A stretch of 64,000 bases of DNA from Acanthochromis polyacanthus. Lineage: Eukaryota; Chordata; Actinopteri; Pomacentridae. How positions within the stretch are numbered: position 1 is the first letter of the stretch; every line of letters starts with the position of its first letter. The notes under the pieces were generated by a model, which had not been told where the DNA came from, did no database searches, and worked only from the letters and a program-made list of their open reading frames with translations. Positions 12,582 through 25,879 of this stretch are shown here, piece after piece. A program made the translations under genes and the position numbers. The DNA lies in the NCBI RefSeq assembly GCF_021347895.1, contig NC_067132.1, positions 12,950,995 to 13,014,994 on the forward strand, given 5' to 3'.

Positions 12582-15500
12582 GTTCCAAAAACCCCCGGAT
12601 ATTTAATTTACAGTGCTATAAGTTTAAAAAAAACATAAATCCTCACAGGGAGAAGCTGGATCAAGTTAATGTTGATGACTGAAATTTCTAAATATTTTGC
12701 AAAAAAGGAAGCTCAGATCAGATGCTATTCGCTTGATCTTGATGCTACTGTGGTGGTGTGTTTCCCACACATACAGAAAGCAGCTGCTGCATACTGTACA
12801 TCCAAGTCTCTCCGAATGCCATTAGTTAATCCTAATAAGTACATCATTCTGCAGCGTGTGCTAAAAATCCCACTGAATTTAACTTTTGAGTAATCCTCTA
12901 TCCTCAAATGCCTGAGTTGCAGCGTGAGAGAAGGTGCAGACGTTGTGTGTGAGGGACAAAGTGTATGTGTGAGGACTTAAAACACGTGTATGCGAGTGTT
13001 TATCTCCAGGCAGACAAGGATTAATCCTCCAGTGTGCATCAGTGATGTCATCATCCAAAACAACAACAATAACATCTATGGCGCGATGCTGGCAACAGTC
13101 GCCGTGACGACTGATCCTCCTCGACAACAGTGTACGGGGGATTAGGTATGACAGGCACGGGCAGCTTACCGGACAGCAGCTCATCTCCTGTGTGTGTGCA
13201 TGTGGCTGTAACTTTGAAAAACACAATGAAAAGGAGGAAGAGGAGACTCAAACAAGAGAGATGAGAAAGAGAAAAGAAACGCCAGACATCATGTGCCACT
13301 CTGAGCTAAAATTACATCACTCCCAGCTGTTCCTTACAAAGCACGGATGTGGAAAAAGACAGGAGATGGATGAGAGATGGATTACAAATCCTTGAAACAA
13401 CATGTACTGGAAATATATGGAATTATCCATCTCTGCTCTGACAATATCGAGATTAAAATGAACATCTACATGCGTGTACTTTATTAAAATATTGGATTTT
13501 GGAGATGTAGAAAAAAGGCTGATTGGAATCAAATGATGAGTATATTTAGGCAAAAACAAAGTCTTGGACACGTGTTTATTTAAATCTGTTCTATCAATTC
13601 CATTTAAGACTCATAGGTTTGGGGAAAATACCAACATAATCTAGAAGCATCACTTGTTTCAGGGAGACGATAGCACTGTGGAATAAAACAGAAATAAATA
13701 AAATGCAGCAACGTCATTCGAGTGCACTGCTCCATTAAAGAGAATACAATCGTCTGACTCATCCTTTGTCACAATGCAATGTCATCTTGAAGGATACATG
13801 CAAATCTAATATGTGCAAGAGCAGATTATGATAACTTCATAGAGTTGTCCGTTCTAGTTTCACAACATTACAAAGCACTGTGCAGTATTTCTGGCATCCA
13901 GTAATTCTCCAAACGCACAGAACTGAGAGCACACTTTCTTTCTCCAGGACCTGCTTTTGTCATCTGTGCCTTTAGTAGTAATGTGGTACTGTGTGCTTCG
14001 TAACCAGTCACAATCAGGACGCATGACATCCCGGCTGAATGGGAATTCTGCAGTTTTAATGCACATGTAGTTGGTTTGAAACCCTAAATACATTTACCAT
14101 TTATTGCTTAACTGCAAGGTGGATCTTTGCTTTTGTCATTAGATTCGAACTACAATTAGCTACTGATAACAGCATTGCTCTTAAACATCAAGTAAATCAG
14201 CTGTTATTAAACAGGAATCAAACCTATGATGTGCATTTTACTGTATTGTTGCACCAAAGAGTTCTAAACTGGCAAAAAAACTGACTTGGCAGCGCAAACA
14301 ATATCAAATCAGTTCATGAGATAAAAAAAGAGCATTTCTGAACCACACAAACTGTAGCCAGAGTGTCAATATTGCAGCATAAGAGATTGTTTCATAATAT
14401 ATTAATCTCATCACTCCTACACTGGTTGCAACTGTACATGCTGCAACGAAACAGGACTATGTTTGATTATTAGTAGTAACGTTGGTGTTATTACTTGCAG
14501 TACTATTATCTTACAAGTTTTAGGTCTTTGCCTGCCAAAAGCTACACACTGCCTCAGAAGTTTGGCTATCGTGCCAAGACGAAAAAAAACTCTCTGGCAG
14601 GAATACAGAGTACCTGATATTTGTAGCAGTTTTTGGCATAAGAATTCTGTCTCAGCACAAAATACTGGTAACAAGCAGCTACAGGCTGTATCTGTCTTCA
14701 GAACCACATCTCTGTCTAACACTGGTCATCATGGAGGAATAAGAGCAACGACCAACTCCACGCTGGGCAGTCAGGATTCAGCCGGTGCATGTTCGCATTT
14801 GGTAAGAAAGCCAGCTGGAGTGAGGGTAATAGAACTGCATGCATTATGGGATGTTTTTACAGAAGTGTGGGCCGCAGCAGGGCTGTATTAATATTGCATT
14901 GAGGGGTAGAAGAGAGTGAAGGGAGTGAATCATAGCCTTCAATGACAGCTTCTTCTCCTTCCTCCAAGGCACGACAGCAGCAACGGCAACACTGTGTGTG
15001 CATGCGTGACTGTTCACCCACACATGTGTGCATCTAAGCGTTACCACATACCTATCATGTCGGTGAATGAAACACGCCTATGTCAACAGTTTACTTGAGG
15101 TAACGGTTATCCCGTCAGTTGTGATATTAAAGTTGCAGGACTGATTCTTGTCGGTTCGATCAAACTGCGCGTTCTCAAATGCCTTATCTGAAGCCTACAA
15201 ACGGCCCTCTGCTCCTGCTTAAAATTCAGTCTCCAACAGCAAGTTCCTCACTTCTATTTCCGATGCATAGTGCTCAACAGCTCCCACTCATCTCCTCTGC
15301 TCTCCTCTCTCCCCTTTCCTCTTCAAATGTTTTCTTTACTTCTCGCTATGCTGCTCTTTCAGTCTTTCCCTCTCCGCCTGTCTCTCTTGTGAGCTCTTGA
15401 ACCTCCAATATTTGTCTAGAGATACTCTGCCATTCTCTCTTATCCTCTCTTTTACTGTCATCTCTGCTGCCTCCCTGCTAGTAAACTCATCTGTTTTTTC

Positions 15501-17514
15501 CCCTTTCATTTGTGTCCCTATTTCTTAAGAGCATCTCTTTGTCTCCTCTGTCATTGTTTTGACTCATGACTCAGTAACAGTCATGACTCCTCTTGAGTTC
15601 TCTCTGTGGACTGCAGGGCAGGACTTAGATTTAAAGGAACGCAAATGGAGAAAGTGGAATTTTCTTTGTTTTACAATCTCCACGACAAGTTTGAAATCAA
15701 TCTCAAAACCATTTATCTGGCTGTATATCTCTCTCATTGATCTTGTTTAACTTTGCCTGCATTGCATCTCATTTCAACTTCCCATCCTTTCCTTTATCTC
15801 TTTACGCTCACTGAAGGATGCACTGGATTCAGAGGTCAACTGGCTGCTCGCCGCCACCGATTCACAGACATGTGTACACGCAAGTAGAGATCTGCTGGAT
15901 CTCTGCACAATGCAAGACAGCAACACAGCTGCTCAACATGCAACCCACACAACAGAATGACATACAGACCCCGCTAAAGGCAGCCTGACAAGCCGCAAGG
16001 CTCCGAGGGCAAGTGCTCAGCTAGGGCACGGACTGGAGGTCAGCGCAGAGCGAGAGGTGATATGATTACTGTAGTTCAGCAAGGGAGATATCTGCTTTCA
16101 GAGAGAGGGGACTGAGCAAGACTCAGCAAATCAAAGCGAAATCACACCAGAGCAGACCAGAAATCAGCAGTACACTGAGCAACAGGCAGCAGACACCATG
16201 TATCAGACCTGCTAGCAGTGCACTAAATATCTTCCACTTCCATGTTTGTCAGAGTTGTAGACTTGTAGATATTTCTTGCTATAGTTCTTTTATTCTATGA
16301 CTGAACCATTCAAGACATACAGAGGGTAATGTTATACACAGTCCATTCAGATTACATATTTAGAAGCAGCAAATGCACAGAACAAGCTATGAAACAGATT
16401 ATTCCGGCATACATATGGGGAAAATAGACTCAGATTTCTCAGGGATATATTTACAGTTTGTGCAGTGATTTCAATGACTTGGAATTGTCTGCAATGAATC
16501 ACTATATATTGATAACATTATTCCATTCGCCAATGATGAGTATAAAGCAACAAATTAGTGGATAAGTGTCGGTAAGGATAATTAATGCAATCTAAGATGT
16601 TGCCGAAAGTTCAGAAAAAATGTTGTAAGTGGTCCATTGACATTATTTAATCACAAACACCAAAAAAAGTCATAAAACATGTTAGAGTTGCATCCACAAT
16701 AATACATGAGTAATAATAATCTATGGATATAATATACTGCATGTATGTAAGTATCATAAATATAACAGTCACAGGAGACATTTTTTGCATTGTGTACCTT
16801 TACTTAATCACCACAGTGCGCTTTCTTTACTTAAGATAAACGTAAGACTTTTATAGTGTGGTACTTAAGTGAACGATCTGCATGCTTCCTCCCCCACTGC
16901 CCATCTCTGTCTATCAAAGGAAACAAACTATGTCATTATGCTTTTTACTATTGAGGTTAGAACAGCCACAGTCTGACTGCACATCTCCTTTAAGGAACGT
17001 GGTGACACAGACTTGTGGGTTTGTTGTGTGAAGTGAGTCTCTCTCGCTGTGTGAAAGAAGCACCAGCACACGGTCAGCTGTAGACACGGGGAAGTGTTGC
17101 TATAAGGGTGTCAAAGTTACTTTTATCAGCCGTAACGTGACTCAACAAACAGAATAGTCACTAGGTCTGTGTGTTGTGTTTGTTGCCACAGAAGAGAAAT
17201 GTAATGTAATGTTACAATGACATCCACTCTTTATAGCAGAGCTGTGTGTTAGCAGCAGAAACAAAAAGCTTGATGAAAAAATCACAGCGATACTGGTCTC
17301 TTTTCTGGTAATTAGCTTCCTGGCTGCTTCGGCTACTTTACTGCAACGTTAGCGAAATGCAATCCGAAACTTGTCAAAGAATTTTCTAGCAGCATTTGCT
17401 TAATTAAGGTGATTGCAACGAGACAATCACGCAACTTGAGCTGTTCACCTGTTAATCAAGCGACTCAGCAGCAGCTGATAACTGAGAATAATGCAGAATC
17501 ACAGTTTAATAATA

Positions 17515-17682
17515 TACAGTGGGTACGGAAAGTATTCAGACCCCTTGAAATGTTTCACTCTCTGTGTCATTGCAGCCATTTGCCAAAATCAAAAAAGTTC
17601 ATTTTATTTCTCATTAATGTACACTGAGCACCCCATCTTGACAGAAAAAAACAGAAATGTAGAAATTTTTGCAAATTTATTT
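17515..17682 (+). mobile_element. Tc1-like transposon end fragment
   Basis: It begins TA-cagtgggtacggaaagtat and continues with tcagacccctt and gcagccatttgc, the familiar terminal sequence of a Tc1-like fish transposon. It is readable for about 165 bp and then lost. There is no transposase and no matching second end, so this is a truncated relic in intron 4. Confidence 0.75.
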
Positions 17683-18000
17683 TGTTTGTTTCATTTCTAT
17701 TTATCTGCATTTTTCATCTGTCTACTACATTCACAGATTTCCGCAAACTCAATGTGCAATTACAGCGATTATATTCAACATTTTAAGACTTTTTATAAAC
17801 TCAAACACTTTCAATGTCTGGAAAAGAGGTCTGTTATGTGCTGACTACACCATAAGCTAGTATCAGGACTGTCATAGCTAACGTTAGCTCTGGTGCGTCT
17901 TCTTCGCACCTGGCAAACAGATTTTAAGCTCATTATCACCACCTACTGGGCTGGAGTGTGCATCAGTGTTACCAGTGTGTCAGAAATTAGGGAACTGAGA

Positions 18001-18086
18001 AAGGTGCGATTAAATGTGTTTTTTTTAATTTGATATTTTTTCTGTAATTAATTAATTGAAATTCACACCTTAAAGTCCCAGCCCTA
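18001..18086. mobile_element. hAT-like MITE right end
   Basis: The sequence ending attcacaccttaaagtccc-agcccta, after an attaattaatt tract, is the complement of the common fish element end starting TAGGGCTGGGACTTTAA. I could not find the partner end with confidence, so only this terminus is claimed. Confidence 0.5.
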
Positions 18087-18190
18087 ATGTAAATGTATCA
18101 GACATTCACATATTTATCCATTTTGCATGACTTGGCTGATTTTTCATGTTTATTCATTAATATGTCATAAGAATACTGAGCGCTGCTTAC

Positions 18191-18495
18191 CGTCATGGTT
18201 GGGGTTTCCCAGCGTCCACGGTTCATCTGAGTCAAAGTGTGTGTCGCCTCCTATTCCTGGCCCTGGAAAGTAGGCGTGAGCCAGAAAGCCCCCCTCGCCA
18301 TCAAAGGGTGAGCTGTCGCCATGGAAACCTGAAGCAAAGATGATGGTGATGTCCACGTCTTTCTTGGTCCTCTCCAGCTCGCTGTAGGGCACGGCCTCAA
18401 AGCGCAGCGGCGTCACGTTTTGCCACACGTCAAAGGCTCGCCGAATGGCATCGTGGGTCTCCTCGGCACCCACTTTGGGTGTCACGTTCTTTATG
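18191..18495 (-). CDS. mmp16: mmp16 coding exon 4: first part of the catalytic domain
   Basis: This exon encodes the end of codon 133, residues 134-234 and the first base of a Gly codon. It starts IKNVTPKVG, with [15 protein letters not shown] and [10 protein letters not shown] following. [11 protein letters not shown] sits where the MT-loop insertion of membrane-type MMPs lies. [36 protein letters not shown] and DEPWTL contain the His and Asp ligands of the structural zinc and the calcium sites, all intact. KNVTPKVG and [15 protein letters not shown] point to MMP16 rather than MMP14, 15 or 24. The acceptor is tgtctctgcag|C (18496-18506) and the donor CG|gtaagc (18190-18185). The exon is 305 bp and exits in phase 1. 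The next exon, expected to start with the HELGH zinc-binding helix, was not found in 1-18190. Confidence 0.96.
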
Positions 18496-19950
18496 CTGCA
18501 GAGACATGAGACGAAGGAAGAAAAAGTTAGAGTGGGGAAAACACTAGAAGTCTCGGTAAACATTTCACGCACCCAGATAATTTTCTCTTATCATCACGCC
18601 CCAGTAAGCCTCAGATCGGGATTTCTCCTTCAGCTGTCAGGATGAGCAAATCCATTGTAAATTGGCCTGATAAGACTCTTGGGTGCTCCGAGCGTTTGGT
18701 AAAACAAGCACACCGAAGAGTGGCTTATTCTGCTCGGTGTCCACTCAGAGGAAAAAATAAAGAATAGAACCTTATCAGGGAAAGCAAACTCCGCTGAAGC
18801 GCGAGATATGATGGAGTAGAGAACAATGAAAAGTTTAGGGCAGCATAAGAGCTGAAAAAGGAGACTACTTCTGCATGTCAATCTACTTGATTCAGCTACG
18901 CCAAAAAAGACTCAACTATCACTGTTTTCCCCGGCATGCAGCCATTTCACGCTCATCCTGTTCGCCGACAGAGAGCTAAATGGAGCGATTTGTGAGAGAA
19001 AACAGCTGAGTCCTCCCCTGCCGGCTTTGAGTTGCTGCAGGTGTGGCGAGGACGGGACGATTTCCTGCCTCTGGAATTTATTTTCTAATTAAGGATTATC
19101 AACAGCCCACTGCCTGCTGAGAGCCCCAGTCTGGTTCGGGCAATCAGGAAAACCTCTCCCACTTTATTCGCTCTGGAAATATCTCAGCGCCACGCTCTAT
19201 TAAAATCTGGTTTGTCTCCAGGGATAGGTAGATAGGTGTCGTTTACATCATCCAACTTAGACTCTTGTAAACACACAATTCTCGATGTCTCATTATGCTG
19301 CTGGTGGTTCAGCGTCTGGGTTTGGGTATGAAGGTGGTTGGCTGATGTTCAGTTAATAAGAGAAGTGTGGAAACAAAATGTGCAGCAAAACAGCGCTGTG
19401 CCAATTTCTTTATTTTTGTTCTTGTTCAAGTGTTTCAAGTTTATTCACGGTTTCCCTGTTTTCTCCTCCCGTTCACCCTGTGTCCTTTGTGCTCCCTCTG
19501 TCACCTCCTCGCCTTTGTTCCCTTTTTCATTTTAGCTCTTCTGTCAGGCTGTCATTTTTCATAATAGGAATAAATATTATCAGAACGTCTTTGTCTGCTG
19601 CTGCAAGGCACATTTATCCATACTGCATATTTATACTGCATGTAAGCTCAGATTCATTATTAAATCAAACTCAGTGAACAGGGAATCCTAAAGGCTGGTT
19701 AGGAAATATAAATAGCGTGCTGCTGAATAACCTGCACTGTTCATTTAAAATGTTGTAATCGCTAATACCAAATCACACACCGCTTCTCTTTCTCTGTCTG
19801 CTCCTTCAAGACTGACTCGCTGACGGCCGACAACCACTTTAGCAGAGACGTGTCTGCTTTAATTACGCTCTCACAAGTTTTGTAAAACTTTCTCTTTCAG
19901 CTAATGATTTCTGTTTTGACAGGATGGAGGGCTACAGACACACACAGTCT

Positions 19951-19976
19951 CACACACACACACACACACACACACA
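19951..19976. repeat. (CA)13 microsatellite
   Basis: A perfect 26-bp CA tract, preceded by a shorter CA stretch (19939-19946), lies in mmp16 intron 3. Confidence 0.95.
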
Positions 19977-22693
19977 TACAGGTATCACAAGGAAATGGAC
20001 GATATTTCATGTAAAAAAGGCATGCCCACAGAACCACACCATAAAGCATGAAAACGGAGGCAGGAATGGCTTTGTTTGTATCAGGTGATGATCATTTGAT
20101 ATTTTTGCATGATTTATATGATCTAAACCTTGTCTGTAGAGCTTTTACTAGCCTGTCACTTGCATTAGCCTGCATCGATAAGGCTAACATAATAGCACAA
20201 GTAATGGAATGCATTGTATTTAGAAAATAAAATAGTAGTAACTGCATTTAGCTGGTTAGAATATAAATAAGTGGCATCAACAGTACAGTTTGTTTCTAAA
20301 AATCAATAGAGCCCATGAAGGGATTCCTCATGCAAGGAATATGCACTCTGAACACCATTCATCGCAGCCAGGAACCATGAAAACGGAAAGTCTCATTGGA
20401 TTTTTCAACTTTTTCACGGTGCTGTGATGTGCTGTTCCTGCAGAAACTTAATCGAAGCTTGAAATTGTGATATTTCATCAAACACAGTTTATTCTACATG
20501 TCTCCGATAAAATTCACAAGAAATATTTTTGAGTCTTCATTACTTCTAGCCTTTGGGATTTTGGTCCACAAAAGTGCAGGACTTTATATGACAATGAAAA
20601 ATGAGCTCACAATGGGTAAAAATGTGACAAAAGAAGAAGGTTAGGTAGTCAGAATGCAATTACTTCCTTAAAACCAGCAGACTACATAAGAGATTAGCTG
20701 AATGCTTACTAGTCAAACATCTTACCTCGCAAGCTAACTGCTTAGCAGCACTGTTAGCTTACTGCAGATCAGCCTAATAATTACATAGCAAACTTGCTAA
20801 GCAGAGCAAGCTAACAAACAAATCATAGAGCAGCCAATTTACAACATCCATCTGTGTAGTATATTTTTGGCAAATTATTTATTGATTAATGCTGATATGC
20901 ATTATTGGATAGAACAATTACTTTCATACTCCTACATAAATGCTCCATCATGTTCATTAGCTAGTCATTAACTTTGTCTTCCTGCTGTGTGGTTTTCAGA
21001 AACTTGTTAACAAGCTGTCATGTAACTTATGTCTAAATATAGCAGGTAAAACCGTTGCTGGTGTGCACTGCAGGGATGGCAGGTAAGCATAAATTATCAC
21101 GATGAAAACTATAAATAGTATTTTAGTGCTGTAAAGGTTCTGAGGCTGTGTTCCGTCAAAACATTTTAGTCAAAAGTATGTTGGCTGAAACCCCGTAAGA
21201 CCCAGCATCTGAGCTTGTGTAAAGGACACAAGGTCTATGAGGACGCCCTTAACTATCAAGCCTACCTCTTCCCAACACAGTTCTGTCAAGAACATTTTCA
21301 CACCAAACAACTGATCAGCTCATAATCAACAGCACCATGAGCTATAAGCTGCAGCAGCCACATTTTGACTGCCTGCGGCTGAATGTGATCAAATTTGTCT
21401 TAAGAGCTGCAAATTATGATGAATAACAGCTTGAAAATTGTGCACGTCCTCAATTGTCCTACAGCAAGTGTGAGTAATAAGTGCGTCCATCAAGATGGCG
21501 GCTGACAAAAAACGAAATTACAGAAACAATCTTGAACATCAGTTGAAGAGGCATTGGTGCCATGGTTAGCTGTTGACTAAGCAAACTATCTCTGCCTGAT
21601 TGAGACCACTCATGGAGGCAGCACAAACGGCTGCTTTGTCTTTTGAAGGGCTTACGTAGAGCAGATGAAGGTAAAAGCATAAACTAAAGATAAAGGAATA
21701 CAGCCTCTTCCAAATCAATACCAGCTCACCCAGACAGTCTGCAGAGGTACAAATGTCTTGAGCAAACACTGTAGCACCTCCTGGGTTCTTTTTAAAACAT
21801 GTCCTTGTCTTGCCCGGTCTGAAAGGCCGTACCAACAACCACGGCCACTTAAGGAATAAAAAGATGGTTTCACTTGAGTCTATGACCCAACTTGCTGTAT
21901 GTGTGTCCTACTTTAAAGTAAAGATGCATAAAGAGAGAAACATGTGCGGGTAAAAGCTGCAAAACAACAAATGAAAAAAATCCCAGTCTGCTCTGAGGCC
22001 ATATCAGACATTAAACTCCAAGTTGGAAGTGATAATGATACCGGATGCGACTCATGTGCAGTAATAGTACCTGCATGCAGAGAGAACAGTAGGGATGCCA
22101 AAGCTAATTAGTGCCTCCCCACATAAAGTACTGTATGTGGCTACATGGAAACTAGTACACACCTGGGGCGGTCATGCATTTCTTATAGTTTCCAAATGCC
22201 AGCGTTGTTTTTCAAGATTATTTTAAAAGCTTAAAGCATCAAAGAGAAAAAAAACTGAGGTTTTTCAAGGAGAAAGAATGACAACACATCAGGTTTTAAT
22301 TGATTTCTTTAGTCCAACTAAGGCACCAAGAATGAAAATTCTCATTCCCTGATGTCAGAGTCACATGATACATACAGTTCCCTCTTTCTCAGCTTCAAGC
22401 TTTACCTAAAAAGACATTTAACAAGTGACGCCGTTATTGTGTATAATAGAATATATATATATGTGTAAATTTTGGATAATATAGAACTGCAAGTTAGTGT
22501 TTTAAACTATGCAATTAATGACTTGAGTATCTATCAGTTGCACATTTCCACTTAAGTTTACATGTTTGCATGTTGTGTTGTTACTTGCTCATGTGTCACA
22601 GCAATGGAAGTCCTCAAATGGAAGAGAAAATTCTGGCTCGCATTACAGTCTTAAACAATGTAATATAAAGGTGTGTTTGTAAGTGGGAAAATG

Positions 22694-23069
22694 TACACTA
22701 TAGTTGAAAAGTTTGGACTTCCCCCAGACAATTATATATTTTACATGAAAACTCATACTTTTATTCATGTGCTAACGTAACTGCTCAAGGATTTTCCAAT
22801 CATCAATTAGACTTTCAACACTATTAGCTAACTCAATGTAGCATTAGAACACAGGAGTGATGGTTGCTGGAAATGTTCCTCTGTACCCCTATGGAGATAT
22901 TCCATTAAAAATCAGCCGTTTCCAGCTGGAATAGTCATTTACCACATTAACAATGTCTAGACTGGATTTATGATTAATTTAATGTTATCTTCAATGTAAA
23001 AAAATGATTTTCTTTCAAAAATAAGGACATTTCTAAGTGACCCCAAACTTTTGAACAGTAGCGCATGTA
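22694..23069. mobile_element. Tc1/mariner-like MITE
   Basis: The left end, TA-cactatagttgaaaagtttgga, and the right end, whose complement includes ctactgttcaaaagtttggg, form imperfect inverted repeats around a 376-bp AT-rich interior. Ends reading GTTCAAAAGTTTGGGGTCAC are a widespread vertebrate Tc1-like family. It has no coding capacity and lies in intron 3. Confidence 0.7.
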
Positions 23070-23416
23070 CAAAGTTTGAATAAATCCAGTGCAGCCATCC
23101 ACACTCCTGCAGAACAACCCAATGTTGAAGGAAAACTTTTGCAAACTCTTGTTTTGTGTAGTAGTTCCTGTATAGCTGTAGCTCTAACAGGACAAAAACA
23201 GGGTAAGAAACAGACATGGTTAGATCATCAAAAAAGTCATAAGCAAGCCATAATCACCATTTTTGTTCACAGGTCTACTGTGTAATGAAGGGTTATTGCT
23301 AAGCTGCTGGTTTGTAGAACTTGTTGTAGTGATGGCAATTCACAGTTCCCAACACTATAATGCTGTAGTTTGGAATGATATGATAACTAATTACCAGAAA
23401 TTAAAAACCAAAGGCC

Positions 23417-23920
23417 CGAGTATAGACTGTATGTAAAAGATAGATGGAGGTTCCAAGTGTGAAAAGTAATGCCAATGCAAGAGTGACTTAAATCTGCACT
23501 GTCTAACTGCCAACAGGAGGCGACTCCTCTTGTTGCAAAAATAATTCCTATTTTATAGAAATCTATGAGAAAATGACTCTTCTTCTTAGATGATTTCTTA
23601 TATTAGTAAACATTTTACCAAAGATTTTATGGTCTCAATCACAAGTTTCAAGTCTCCTTGTGTAAATTAGGAACCCCATTCAGAGGAAAACAGACAATAA
23701 AGCAGGATATGCTTTAGGACATGGCTACATAGTGGCTGAAAAGTCGCTATCATATGGGCCTACATTGAGTTCTAAGTCAGATTTATCCCTCACTTGTCAG
23801 GTCCACTTTAAAAACACAATGGTGACAGCCAAAATTACAAATTTGAGGCTTCAAAATGGCAGTCCTTAACCCAGCAGGTCACATCATGGTGGCTATGTCC
23901 ATCTTAGACACAGCTTGTGG
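23417..23920. repeat. Diverged fish interspersed repeat
   Basis: It starts tatagactgtatgtaaaaga and ends near aaaatggcagtcc and gtggctatgtccatctt. These phrases are familiar from a non-autonomous fish repeat whose ends read tatatacagtctatgg, and the same phrase closes the repeat at about 47215. The ends here are worn and no target duplication is clear. Confidence 0.5.
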
Positions 23921-24285
23921 ACCAAGCTGCAATGACTCACAATTATTCTTTAAAATGTTGAATATTTTCTCCAAACTCAGATGTTTTCCCAAAAGCAATA
24001 AAGATGTTGCTTCTTGTTACTGTTCTTTTATTCTATTTAGGTGCCTTCATTTCCATGTAAAAAAAAAATGCTTTTGTTCTATGACTGCTGACAACACAGC
24101 ATATTTTCCTAATACTTTTGGTGGTGAGTTGTAGCGCTTCACACACAACTTCTAAGCAGATTACAAGAATCTTTCGATGAATGTGCTGCATTCTCCAACT
24201 ACCTCCATTGCGCCAATCTGAGATAAAAGCAGCAGCTGCAGGCACATCTTCCCACTGACTGGAGGCCAGGCACACATCCATGTAC

Positions 24286-24286
<1 letters not shown>

Positions 24287-24320
<34 letters not shown>
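24287..24320. repeat. (AC)17 microsatellite
   Basis: A perfect 34-bp AC tract lies in mmp16 intron 3 and generates spurious His-Thr frames. Confidence 0.97.
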
Positions 24321-24322
<2 letters not shown>

Positions 24323-25756
24323 ATGAATGCGCACACACTCTCAAAATGCTCCCATCCTATTACATAACCCTAATCTGTCAGCGAGCACCCTCTGCCTTCC
24401 ACCGGGGTTTCCTCCTCTCCTCTCCTCCCCTCTCAGCTCATCTTTTTCTCTCTGCAGCTGCTTCTCCTCCCTCCACTCCACACTTTCCTCTCTCATTTCC
24501 ACCAATCTACTCCTGCGCTCTTCATCAAGCCCGTTCATTCCCCTCTTTTCAGAGCAGCGCCATCGCAGAAGAGCCACACGCTCATGTAACTATTTTTGAA
24601 CGTGATCCCAGTGTGGTTTTTTTAAATAAAAAATGTGCAGGCAGTGGTGCCATCAGTGATATACAGTCCTACTTCAGCTGTAGGTCACTGATCCATAGAT
24701 TATATTTAGCATGTAATACTACTTACACATTTATCCCTGAGGCAGAGCAGAAATGAAAAACAAGCTCACTTCTTAAGGATTAATCCATGAAACGTGTAGC
24801 TGGGGGCAAGCGGCAGTACAGTACATATAAAATATTACAGAATCTGGGTGACTGGCCTCACTAAATCTACAGAGAAATATTACATAACCACGGCATGTTG
24901 TCCTATACATTATTGTTCATGTAGCTGGTTGCCAGAAACTGGGCTTGTGAATTATGAAATTGGCAAAGAGGTCTCTGGTACATGTATGCACCAGTGACAT
25001 GTACAGTCTTTTCCCATCTGCACTACATGTGCCCTGGAGGATAAAGCTGGTTCCTCTACAGTGGAGGTTTGAAGAACAGGTCCTGTGTTGTATGTGATGT
25101 GATGCTGGCTTCAGGCAATGTCAAACTTCAGTTGACCTTTTGTTATTTTGTAGGTTTTTTTGTCCATTATGTAAGTTCAAATACTGTCAATTGTGTTCAG
25201 CTCTTGTTTATGTGCTTAATAAGGCAGAACAGGGAAATATTCAAGCCTGTAAACAGAGACAAGGATCTGAGCAATCAAAAGGCGAAACAACATCTTACAG
25301 TTTCAAAGAGGCTTCCACATCAAGGAAAAATTAAGAAGCTGGTTTTTAAAAAGAGGCAAATACGTGAAAGACAAGAAAAGAGTGAGATAAGCATAAAAAA
25401 GACAGCTGGTGATTACTGGTGGTCTCTGTGTACCTTAATGGAAAGGTCAGCAACACTGGTTTAGTTCTGAAGCCCTGCTTGTGCGCACGTGTCTCTGAAT
25501 GTGTACAGATATCAGTTACTTCTTTGTGGCTGCAGGCCTGTACTGGGTTAATCTTGTTGACTGAGTGTCTGCAACTTGACAAAAGCTCCCTTGATGGGGA
25601 AAGTCAGTGTGTGTTGCTGGGATTTTCTGAGCATGTCGGGGGTGGTTACAGGGATTGGAGGGAAGCTGGATTATTTTGTGAAATGTTGCAATGACGCCAC
25701 CTCAAAAGAAAAAAAAAACAAACCCAAATAAAAAAGACAACTTCAAATCCACCCAC

Positions 25757-25879
25757 CTGTATGTGATATGTTTGTGTTGCCATCTCTGTCCTGTGAGGGC
25801 GTACCGCCGTTTCCTGACACTGAATTTGGATGCCCCACCTATCTGGTCAGGAACCCCACATCTGGGCTTCTTCATCCAC
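25757..25879 (-). CDS. mmp16: mmp16 coding exon 3: cysteine switch and furin site
   Basis: This exon encodes the last base of codon 92, residues 93-132 and two bases of codon 133. It begins WMKKPRCGVPD: PRCGVPD (residues 97-103) is the cysteine switch, whose Cys99 holds the catalytic zinc in the latent enzyme. RKRR at residues 114-117 is a furin-type proprotein convertase site, so the mature enzyme should start at Tyr118 (YALTGQRWQHKHITY). Mature vertebrate MMP16 also starts at this Tyr. The spacing of switch and furin site matches MT-MMPs. The acceptor is tgtcctgtag|G and the donor AG|gtgggt at 25756-25751. The length is 123 bp, with phase 2 at both ends. A transposon copy (26029-26611) lies only 149 bp upstream of the acceptor. 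Confidence 0.95.

Larger units (their letters stand above)
1..18190 (-). other. mmp16: mmp16 intron 4 (partial; continues beyond the left edge)
   Basis: This is at least 18 kb without a recognisable host exon. I looked on the minus strand for the HELGHALGLEH helix and the IMAPFYQYM region expected in the next exon and saw neither. The intron holds a degenerate 33-35 bp tandem repeat, a Tigger-like MITE, a (GT)46 microsatellite, a degenerate LINE RT piece, a fish LINE/SINE-tail copy, a Tc1 end and a hAT-like end, listed separately. Otherwise it is AT-rich unique-looking sequence with only short chance frames. Confidence 0.85.
18496..25756 (-). other. mmp16: mmp16 intron 3
   Basis: This 7.3 kb intron separates the cysteine-switch exon from the first catalytic exon. 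It contains CA microsatellites (19951-19976, 24287-24320), a Tc1-like MITE (22694-23069) and a diverged fish repeat (about 23417-23920). A pyrimidine-rich block at about 24360-24550 yields long but low-complexity frames. I see no other gene in it. Confidence 0.88.

Noticed and set aside
24280..24756. A 158-codon plus-strand frame.
   Set aside because: It begins in a CA tract and runs through a pyrimidine-rich low-complexity block of Ser, Pro and Leu; there is no domain.
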